NCBI GenBank assembly: GCA_003864495.1
Contig: ML133409.1
Span: 902,818-966,817, forward strand
From: Nemopilema nomurai
Taxonomy: Eukaryota; Cnidaria; Scyphozoa; Rhizostomeae; Rhizostomatidae
Reading direction: 5' to 3'
DNA: 64,000 nucleotides
Below the pieces are notes generated by a model. It searched no databases. It saw only the letters and a program-made list of their open reading frames with translations, and was not told the origin of the DNA. This document shows positions 13,701 to 22,617 of the stretch, in pieces. A program made the translations under genes and the position numbers. Every line of letters starts with the position of its first letter. Within the stretch, counting starts at the first letter, position 1.

Positions 13701-16700
13701 AAAAAACTTTGAAATAAGTTCGAATTTCAACTTGTTACCAAGAAGAATTTGCTACCGATTTCCAACGAAAAAGCAAGTTCTGGGCCAGATTCAACTTCAT
13801 CATTTTTCTACGCATTTTACTGAAAGAGTAGTCTAGGCAGCATAGAAACTTTTTCCCCGTGCCCATCTGTTTACTCCAGCACTTGATTCTTGCACAAATA
13901 TTGTGGTGGCATCAGCACCGTGTAAACAATATCATAGCTATGACGCCGTCGCATTGGACAGCCTCTATTGCAATGAACTTTCAGACAGCAAATTTCTGCA
14001 AAAATGCGACGGACAATAATGCAAATCTTGGATATGTCCCACAAAATTATAAACGGAGAAAGTTTCTATTGGCAAAATCAATATTAAAACTAAACAATTT
14101 AGAAAGAAAGCGTAAATGCTTAAATAAACCCATTGTTAAGCATTTCTGAAGCCAAAGCCACAACATTTAAGGAACCAAAATATTTTGATTGTCAAAACAT
14201 GACTGCGTTTATCTGCTCCTTCTAGTATTATTGCATTTAAAAGATGCCAATGTCTATTACGATTCGTTTAGCAACGTTGAGGTATTTTGAAAAAGACCTG
14301 TCACCCATCATTGAGGACTCCCCAAAACAAATGTTTCTATTGAGAACAGTGTGCATATTCAAGGTCTGCAGGACCACTGAGCACGTGCCGATTATTGGTT
14401 ATGACGTCATTCATCAGATGCACTGTCTGTTTGTGGCTATACCCAAGGGCAAACACAACGTGCGTGGTTTCCACATTCTGATGAAAAACCCTTACAAAAC
14501 CTTTTTACAAAATTATATATTCAATCTTCCATGAAAGTCCGTTAATCTGGAAGTGAATGAAATAATTTCAAAAAGGAAATATGCAAGAAGAGAGAGGATA
14601 ATTAACTCTTAGAGATAATAAGGATACCTAATGGGGTCTTAAATCGTTTTCAATATGTTTTAGAGTTAAAACTTTCACCACGGTTTTCAAAATGCCATCA
14701 TATGCCTCACAAGGCTTGACACCAACCGCTTTATGGGTGGTACAATTGAGAGAATTCTTATGTTCTGATTGCAAACGAGTTGCTTAGTACTAAAAACCAG
14801 ACGGAGATAAGCGAACAGACTCGGTGATTGAGCTAGTTCAAGCCAGTAAAATGATAACCAGTATGATGAAGACAGAAATCGTTAGTCATCAAACTAAACC
14901 CAGCTTTGCAGTTTTAGGATTTGGCAAAAAAGAGTGTTGTTACAGGCGGGCGCAAAATTCTGTTTTGGTAACAAAGACCTTGTAACTTCGGTATAGGAAC
15001 TACGATTAGCTCATCTTGCTTTGCATTGAGCTCCTAGAGCCAAACCAAAACAGTGGGTCAGACAATATATTATTACGGAATACTGCAGTGCGTGTGGCAT
15101 GCTATGAAATGGCAACAAAGAAGGATGTGTTTTAGAACATGAATCGGTGTATATAAAATAAAATGTCTATCAATTATAGCAACAGACGCATAGATACCAT
15201 TGGAAGGGAAGATTGCATGCCAAAAATATACGAAGTGAAAACATGGCTAGATCAAAACATGAAGATTGCGAATTGTTCCTGAAACGGTGTTTATAAGCAA
15301 CAGTGGTCGTGTTGGAGCCCGTGTAGGCAGGGCAATGTGGGCATCGAACGGTGGAGCCAACACAAAAAGGAAAAACAGGAATACGCTGTGTTAGAAACGG
15401 GACTTGTCTGCGTCTTGATTATGTGCATGGAGGATATCTACGTATTGTAGTCAAAGGTATTGGCTAAAGGCCACGCGATGCCAGTAAATGCTACTGATAG
15501 ATACGCTAAGAGTTTTCCATTCTGAGATTATTATCAACGTAGGCCTTTCCTAAAAACTACTTGAGATGAAATAGGCTGTTTCGTCAACGCTTTTCCGCCA
15601 TTAACTTCGCCTACTCGTTGATTTCAAACATTGATCAGTTCGATAGGGTAATGAATTGCATAGAAAATGACTTTCGAGTTAAGCTTAAATTTGTCTGGAT
15701 CACCAAACTCTTTTGAGTTTCCTGGGATTCTTTGTTTCGAACACTAGGCTTCTGATAAGAAATCCTTCATTGTCCATGCATATACGTGAAATTTTTTCGA
15801 TACAACATACTTGCATTTTCTAACTGATTAAAGATGATCTTTCAAAATGAGTTCACAACAAATATCCACTCTTTAATATTGTCGCAAATTTCAAAGGGCA
15901 CCCAGTCATAGCAAAACTCTATCTTGGTGTTCCGTTTACGCCCTTAGCCTCCTCTTTGGTGACGCACTATACGCCCTAAGAGTGCAAACACTACCTGCCG
16001 ATATTTCACAGCAAAAGAGAAGGTATTGCCAGTTCGCGTGACACCCACCGGTAAGCACATTCATAAGTGATATTGTTTGAAAAGTGTAGCAGTCCTTTTC
16101 ATTTCACTGGCTTTTCGTCTTTCCCGGTGCACACATAATGCTAAAGCTACAAGGTGGAAAAGCCAAGGCTTTGCAACGGTTTTGCAACAACAGCAACTTG
16201 GGCCTAGTCAATAACGCATAATCGAAGCCATGTCTTCCGTGTAATAGAACTTTAGCTCAAGAAAAGGCCGAAGCTTCAACCGAGTGGGACAATATATTGT
16301 GACGTCATCTCTTAGTTTGATTGTGCAGGTAGTAGGATGTAAATATGGCGAATTGAGGCCCAAGCTGCACGGAGAAAACAAAAAGGCTCTCAAGGCACTT
16401 AACGCAAATCGGCAGATGAAGCTGATGGCAATGCTTGTATCGAGAAGTAAAAAACAACAAAAATTCAAAGCTGGCTCACTCGTGTTTGCAGAAAGCATGA
16501 TTACAAATTCATGATAAGGGACATTGTTGACTCATTAGCAGATGCATAGATGAAAGATGAATCATAATTGCAAACAGAGATACATAAACGCTGTGTAGTC
16601 ACGATTGGTGGCGCTGGATCGTAAAGGCAAAGAGAAAGCAGAATCGTGAGTGGATGGGAAGGGGTATTAGACATAAAGGCAACAGAAGAATGGAAGGGGT

Positions 16701-16830
16701 CAGAAAAAGAGGGGGCGAGGATAAGAAAGGGTTGAGAACGGAAGGAATCAAAATGGGAAATGGCAAGAACGAGACAAGACGGAAGGATAGAAGGAGGGTG
16801 GTTGAAAGAAAAAGATAACAGGATGAGTGA
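4718..16830. other. 12 kb of intergenic or intronic DNA with a few unexplained reading frames
   Basis: No exon of a known family was recognised on either strand. The longest frame is plus strand 7014–7514 (166 codons, including a CCCC run); its surroundings (6270–7340) repeat the string GCAGG, mostly as TTGCAGG, about seven times. Around 12780–12900 is a G/C-rich patch (ggggcaaattgcccgacggg) of the kind seen in hAT-type transposon remnants. A short (AAAAT)n tract lies near 13170. A possible decayed thrombospondin-type repeat is at about 15294–15420. Confidence 0.4.
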
Positions 16831-17286
16831 AGGGAATGAGAAGAAGGAAAAGAGGGGAGAAGGAAAAGAGGGGAGAAGAGAAAGAGGGAAGAAGGAAAGA
16901 AGGGGGGAAAAGAGGGAAGGAAAAGAGGGGAGAAGGAAAAGAGGGAGAAGGAAAAGAGAGAAGGAAAAGAGGGGAGAAGGAAAAGAGGGGAGAAGGAAAA
17001 GAGGGGAGAAGGAAAAGAGGGGAGAAGGAAAAGAGGGGAGAAGGAAAAGAGGGAGAAGGAAAAGAGGGGAGAAGGAAAGAGGGAGAAGGAAAAGAGGGGA
17101 GAAGAAAAGAGGAAGAAAAGAGGGGAGAAGGAAAAGAGGGAGAAGGAAAAGAGGGGAGAAGGAAAAGAGGGAGAAGGAAAAGAGGGAGAAGGAAAAGAGG
17201 GAGAAGAAAAGAGGAGAAGGAAAAAGGGAGAAGAAAAGAGGGAGAAGGAAAAGAGGGGAGAAGGAAAAGAAGGTAGAAGACGAAGA
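16831..17286. repeat. Purine-only (GGGGAGAAGGAAAAGA)n tandem tract
   Basis: About 455 bases on the plus strand are almost exclusively A and G, built from 15–16-bp units varying between agaggggagaaggaaa and agagggagaaggaaa. The tract leaves all three frames open on both strands, creating artificial frames rich in Arg/Gly/Lys/Glu (plus) and Pro/Leu/Phe/Ser (minus). Long polypurine tracts with mirror symmetry can form triplex (H-) DNA. It is probably a replication-slippage product. Confidence 0.93.
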
Positions 17287-18299
17287 AAGAAGGGAGCGAG
17301 ATAAGGCCATCAGACACAAACCGAGTCTTGGTTTATTCGCGTGCGCATATGGCTACTTAGATTTAAGTCCTCGAGAAAGGAAAACACAAAGGTAAACTTA
17401 GCCTGGCAGCCTGTTGTGCTATGTATAGTGAAGAATATAAAAGAAAGTGGCTGGTTGAATGAATTGGTACAAATTAGATAAAAAGATTATTCTGTCTGGC
17501 TGTTCATTCGTGAATGAGTAGAAATTGAAAGTCAGACTTAAACGCATTACCATGTCCTGGTGGGGGCTTTGTTGCAGGTTTATATTCGTCATATAAAGGA
17601 CAGCGGTGGAATAAACTGTGTGTTAACAGGATAGAAATATTTATAATAATGCAGAGTTTAGAAACCTGGTAAAAATATATTTCAAAAACGACACTTATAA
17701 TTTTTTCACGCACCATTGTCAAACCTTCCAACATATTGCATTAATTTATTTTTGATCCGACCACTCAGAAATAACATGCAAATTTGCAACGCTATTTTAA
17801 ACAGATTCTAAGACATAGCCTTTATTGGCGACAATCACTTTCCAAAAGGTTCATTGGAGACGAATAAAAATGCGCCAGAGATTATCAAGTGCTAAAGTAG
17901 CTAAAATGTCTTGAAATCTGCAGCACCAGAACAAGTTGACCAGAACAACAATAGAATGAGTAATTTCGTTGAAATACACCGTTGAGTAAGTTTGAGAAAC
18001 CAAGAGACTGACCAGTGAAGGTATGTAATCTAAACTATGAAAAATCGAAGGGGACGAGGTGAAAAAACTCATTGTGTCTCGTACGACAAACGTGTGCCAG
18101 GTCAAATTTTCTCCAAATTGACTGAACAATAGTCATTCTTAAGGTTTGAAAGGGTGATTGCTGTGCTGCAAAAGGAAGCAACGCAATTCACGATACTTAA
18201 CTAAGGTTCATATATTTGCATAGAAAAAGTGGGTAAGTAATGCTGGTTCACAATGTTTAGCAAAGGAGCAATACAACGCTGTCAAAAAAGTAGCGTCAG
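17287..18299. other. Non-coding spacer
   Basis: Frames here are short and featureless on both strands. No repeats or RNA genes were recognised. Confidence 0.4.
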
Positions 18300-18605
18300 G
18301 AAACATACTGCCATATGTACGAATGGTTTATGTCATGTTCGATTCACGTATCTTAGGTTTGTCAGTAGATACACTAGATACACATGTATGATTGATGTGT
18401 CTAATGCATGCAAGTAGATATACTACCTCATGTACGAGTCGTGCATGTCATGTACGATTCACGATTTAATGTTCGTGAGTCGTTCGTGACACTATCTCGT
18501 GTACGACTTGCAAATGTCATGTACGATTTATGTAGCTAAAGCATGTAAGCAGACATACTATCCCATATACGAGTCGTGCACGTCGTAACACGAGTCGTGC
18601 ACGCC
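18300..18605. repeat. Degenerate tandem array with GTACGA/GTCGTGCA motifs
   Basis: Three to four diverged units of roughly 100 bp each contain, in order, an actatctcatgtacgag-like block, a gtcatgtacgattcacg-like block and a variable spacer. The last unit ends in a short direct repeat, acacgagtcgtgcacg, preceded by the related acgagtcgtgcacg. Motifs such as GTGCAC and CATG make the region locally palindromic. No reading frame spans it. Confidence 0.75.
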
Positions 18606-20563
18606 CTGAAATACGTTGAAGAAACTTTTATTTCGCATGTAGAAGAACGCTTTTACATGCAAAACAATGCGGAAACAAATAGATGTAAACAAAAACAGAG
18701 GCCTTGAGTTTTGAAAAAGAAGCCAGAAGTTTCAAAGCCAAGCTGTGTTTAGAAAATGATTGCTTGCAAAGTAACAGATAAAACCACAACAGTATGCTAA
18801 TGTGCTTTTAAGAAGATGAAAACAATAACAGGTGTTTATGGATTTTCACTCTGAGGTCACTCGTTCAACGATACGTGCTACGAGTCTTCCCGTAGTCTTG
18901 TAGGTCCCAATGTTTCTAGCCCCATTACAGTCCAGTGGCACAGCGCCATTACTGCTTAAAAGTCCGTCCGAACTTCGCAGACGACGGTATATTAAATGAT
19001 CTTATAGACACAAAGGGTTCCAATTGAATATCAAGCAAAGGTGACAGCCACAACAGCAAATGTCGCGCAATCAATGACTCGGTGCAGTTACGGACAAATT
19101 TCATGTAAAGAACAGTGCCAAGGTTGTATAAGAAGAGTGTGCGAATTCGAGGCAGATATTCTTATCAAGCATCCAGAACTTTGGATCAATAATGAACAAA
19201 ACGTTGACAGCCAAAAGAATGTAAAAGACAAGAGTTTTGCATCTAAAAAATAGCGTACACCAGATATCTTCAAATGAGACTTCTTCACTCCACTAAACAC
19301 ACAAACAGACCCGGCCTATAAGCGCAAACATGTTTACTGTAAACACATTCAAGACACGGTAAAGAAAACACTGTACTAACAATTTAGGCTAAACACTTTG
19401 GGGTAACTGCCCACAAAGATATAGCCCCAAGCCGGGGCAAGCTGGTATGCAAAGTGATCAGCGAACGGTGAAGAGAAACAGAAATCAGTTACCTCAAAGT
19501 GGCACTTTGAGAGATTCTTGTCCACGTTCTTCGAATCAACAGAATCTTTCGTGAATAACAGTGAAAACAAAGCGCACGGGTTCTGCTGTTTACCACTGCC
19601 GAGCTGGAGCAATGAATCCGCGGAAAATATGCTGTTTACTTGTTTAGGGTTGAAGGAAAACATGAAGCAAAGACATGTCTTCACAATCAGGTGCTCTATT
19701 GTTTGATGACACCTGTCACTCAATCGATTTGGACTTGATTCTATCAAATCTCTAAGTACGATTCGGCTTAGCTATATCCTGTATAAATACCATTTTGTAG
19801 GGGGTATATTATGGCTACCAAACTCTTTATTCTACACACAATCAATGGCTGAACCGATTAGTAAAAACCGGAGACTTGAAGTGCTTCAATTAAGCAGCAG
19901 GTTCTCAAAAAACAAATTTATCCTTTGACATGAACGGCAAAAGCCTAAAGCAAACACGGATAAGAAGATAAATATCAAGTCAGAGACGTCAGACTCTAAT
20001 ACCTGCCTGTTTTTCTGCATAATATTATTGCAAGGGGATGAGTGAAAATAGTCGATGAATATTAATTCTGGCATGAGCCTTTTTTGAATAATTTTGTCGG
20101 GTAGAAGAAGTGTTGATAAGTTATCTTTAAATGGACTATTTTGCCTTTCAAACAAAGTGGAGAAGAATGACGACAACCAGGTCATGAGTTGAAAGCGTGC
20201 AGCAGTTTTAGAAGATTATTTAGTAAGAATATTGGAAAACAAGATTACCTACTTTCAGACATCAAGTTAAAGGCTTTTTCAGGTTCATGAAAACGCGGAA
20301 TATGTCATCAAACTCAGCTTTTCAATAAAGCTTATTTAGAACTAGTGCAAATCGCCAATGAACCAACTTAACATTATAAAGGAATTGCTTCAGGAGAAGC
20401 AAAATATGAGGCGCCACATTGATACTAGAAAATATGACTGAAATCGTAGAAAATGATTTTAGAAAAAAGACTTCCCACTCTCTGACAGAACTGGGAAACA
20501 AGCAATTTGCAAACAAATCTTCAAAAATATTCCCCACGATGTAGGAGGAATGTTAAATGGTAG
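18606..20563. other. Non-coding spacer
   Basis: No recognisable gene. The frames at 19041–19253 (plus, with a C-x6-C-x3-C-x2-C spacing) and 19376–19747 (minus) do not resemble any family I know and lack splice support. Confidence 0.35.
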
Positions 20564-20840
20564 CAGAGCCGTAAATCCCGGGGGGACGGTGGGAGACCGA
20601 ACCCCCCCTCCAAAAAAATTTGGGGCAAAGTGATCGTGCGTTAGAATTTATATCGTTTTCTTCCAAAGAAATGGGATCCTTTGTGCCTGGGTTAGCACTA
20701 CACTTTTTTCATGTTATAGCCACTTTGTCGAGCTCTAATTAACTATTGTTAAGGCTGGTTGGTTATGTTAGTATAGTGGTGTCGCTCCGTGTTATTGGTT
20801 CGGCTGACCCCCCAGTTGACAAGTAAGATTTACGGCCCTG
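20564..20840. mobile_element. Non-autonomous hAT-type MITE with perfect 8-bp target duplication
   Basis: The element is 277 bp long. It begins CAGAGCCGTAAATC and ends with the near-perfect inverse GATTTACGGCCCTG. It is flanked on both sides by the identical octamer aatggtag (20556–20563 and 20841–20848). An 8-bp duplication plus CAG…CTG termini is the signature of hAT-superfamily insertion. The interior carries runs of G and C near the ends but no transposase frame, so it would need a transposase supplied in trans. Confidence 0.88.
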
Positions 20841-21075
20841 AATGGTAGTTGAATACCCTCTAATTAGCAAAATATCACTGTGAATTACAGCTTGATTATT
20901 TAAATGTCAACACCGCCTTGTGTTCATGGTTTGACCTTAGTTGATAATAAAGAAAATTACAATATTGAGACTCAATTATTGGATTTGATTCTGCGTAATG
21001 AAAATCAATCAAATTGATCTTCTTCCTTGGTGGCTACCGATGGTAAAAGGCTTGAATACGACTGCAGCCTACGAG
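20841..21075. other. Short spacer between two transposable elements
   Basis: AT-rich, with no gene or repeat recognised. It starts with the right-hand 8-bp target duplication of the hAT MITE. Confidence 0.5.
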
Positions 21076-21105
21076 TTAAAGGAGAACTGACACGCAAAAA
21101 AAAGT
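21076..21105 (+). repeat. Left terminal inverted repeat of the ballast-gene element
   Basis: Thirty bases, perfectly inverted at 22588–22617. The similarity breaks down immediately after the A-tract, so the repeat is a discrete terminus and not part of a longer palindrome. Confidence 0.9.
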
Positions 21106-21395
21106 GTGGCTAAAATTGAAGTTTGTGTCGAGAAAATAAGGGTATTGAAGAAATTTTTGACATAACGCTTACCGTTTCTGAGAGATAGACGTCCAAAGTT
21201 GAGAAACGACAATTATCCCGACTATTTGTGAGTCAAGGCGAAAATCGACACGAGTGGGCGATCATCACTGACGTCACAAGTGACATGTTCTCAGCACGTA
21301 CAATATGGCGCTATAGTTAACCTTTACAAAACGCTGCAGACACGTCTTCGTGTAGTGCTTAGGCTGTGAATCTTTTTAGCATTTTTGACGGGTAA

Positions 21396-22177
21396 TTCAA
21401 CAATTCGATAGATTCTGAATCAGAATCGGAGTTTTTTTACCCGGATATCGAAGTGGCTGGAAACATTCAACCGTTTATGTTTGAGCCACAACCTGGTACT
21501 GTTGCTTCGGCTGCGTCATCCAGTAGTAGTGAAGAAGATGGCGATATAAACACAGAACGAATTGGAAATACAAACTGGTAAGTTGTTTTAGAAATAAACA
21601 TGAATTTATTTCATTAATATGATATCGAGTTTCCATAAATTAGTAATTTATTTCGGTTTTGGATGTTTTTGTCAGAAGGGTCTTTTTGGTTAATTTGGCC
21701 TAAAAGTTTCATGAGTGCCCGTACCGACAAAATCTTGCTCAGAATTTTTCTTCTGAATTTTATATACTTTTAAATTAATTTTGGGCTGCCAATGCGGCAA
21801 CTGTGTCACCATGTGGGAGGGAAAGCCTTTGCTGTGCGGAAACCCCACAGATACGGCAATCTATCAATCTGTTGACAAAGAGCAAGGAGGAGATATAGAT
21901 GATACTCCTGCTTGCGAGTGAGTAAACGACAAAATATTAACTGCTCTTTGATAGCCCCTTTTCTACCGTGTATTGATTCTAGTCTAACATTTACGATATT
22001 TCATTACGTCTCATTTTCAGGTTATTTAGGCACGTTGCATATCGACAATTCATCCGATGGATTTGGCGAAGGCTTGGCAGAAATGTCCGTAAAGTTATAC
22101 CTTCTTGTGCAGTGCAAAACATTTGCAGCCAGTTTCCGTCGTCGGAGTATAAAGGTTTTAAACCCCCCAAACATTGA
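21396..22177 (+). pseudogene. P2X7-type ballast-domain gene, broken copy
   Basis: Exon 1 (21396–21577) is acidic and serine-rich, has FMFEPQPG and ends at the donor of TG|GTAAGT. Exon 2 (about 21787–21917) carries the cysteine signature CQCGNC and ends at GTGAGT. Exon 3 (22021–22177, after TTTTCAG) encodes FRHVAYRQFIRWIW…IPSCAVQNI…FPSSEYKGFKPPKH and a stop. The last part closely follows the C-terminal ballast domain of vertebrate P2X7 (LRHCAYR…LPSC…FPKSEG.YSGFKSP). Breaks: no AG acceptor before exon 2 (TTTTGG instead); a frame change after CQCGNCVTM, with the expected LCC motif in another frame, followed by a shift back; the segment normally between the CC motif and the HVAYR block is absent although exon 2/3 phases fit; and no start codon is found before an in-frame stop at 21393. 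No P2X channel portion is present, so this is a stand-alone ballast gene of the kind known in invertebrates, now probably non-functional. Confidence 0.75.
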
Positions 22178-22587
22178 CCTAAAATCTTCCCGCTTCGGGT
22201 TTGCAAGCCAGCGTTTTAACAGATCACGATCCGTCGGGAACCGAAAAAGAGACTTTCCAGCTCCAGTGCAATTATAGGCAGCACAATGAACTATTTTTTA
22301 AGTTTATTTAAGGCAGAAAGTTACTGTAGAGCACCAAGTTTTGGATCAGTTTCTACCGTTATGGTCAAATCCTTATAGACGGCCTTATAAACATATCACT
22401 TGTGACGTCAGCCGATCAATTTTAACGACCCGTTGCGATAATCTTGTTTCCGCTTCGGAAAATTCCCGAGAAATGGCAGTGACGTAATTGACGTGTAAAA
22501 GTGCGCAAAACAGGAAAATGGTGACGCTAATGAAAAAAAAATTATCAGATTTGAATGCAGTGGCACATTCTGCGTAGAATAAGGCAA

Positions 22588-22617
22588 ACTTTTTTTTGCG
22601 TGTCAGTTCTCCTTTAA
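22588..22617 (-). repeat. Right terminal inverted repeat of the ballast-gene element
   Basis: Exact inverse of 21076–21105, ending …CAGTTCTCCTTTAA. The outward flank (gaatttttagg) shows no duplication of the left flank (acgag) beyond TTAA. Confidence 0.9.

Larger units (their letters stand above)
21076..22617 (+). mobile_element. 1.54-kb element with 30-bp perfect terminal inverted repeats carrying a ballast-domain gene
   Basis: The left end begins TTAAAGGAGAACTGACACGC followed by eight A and GT. The right end (22588–22617) is its exact inverse over 30 bases. Each end is bounded by TTAA, compatible with the TTAA target preference of piggyBac-type elements; but since TTAA is itself part of the inverted repeat, the true boundary and duplication cannot be separated here. 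No transposase was recognised. The interior holds a three-exon ballast-domain gene relic on the plus strand (21396–22177), so the unit is either a gene-capturing element or a mobilised gene family. Confidence 0.82.

Noticed and set aside
14244..14534. Plus-strand 96-codon frame
   Set aside because: No domain, no neighbouring exons and no codon bias distinct from the flanks.
16501..17395. Long frames of up to 272 codons on both strands rich in Arg/Lys/Glu/Gly or Phe/Leu/Ser/Pro
   Set aside because: They come from the purine-only tandem tract, which leaves all frames open; there is no protein-like composition outside the repeat.
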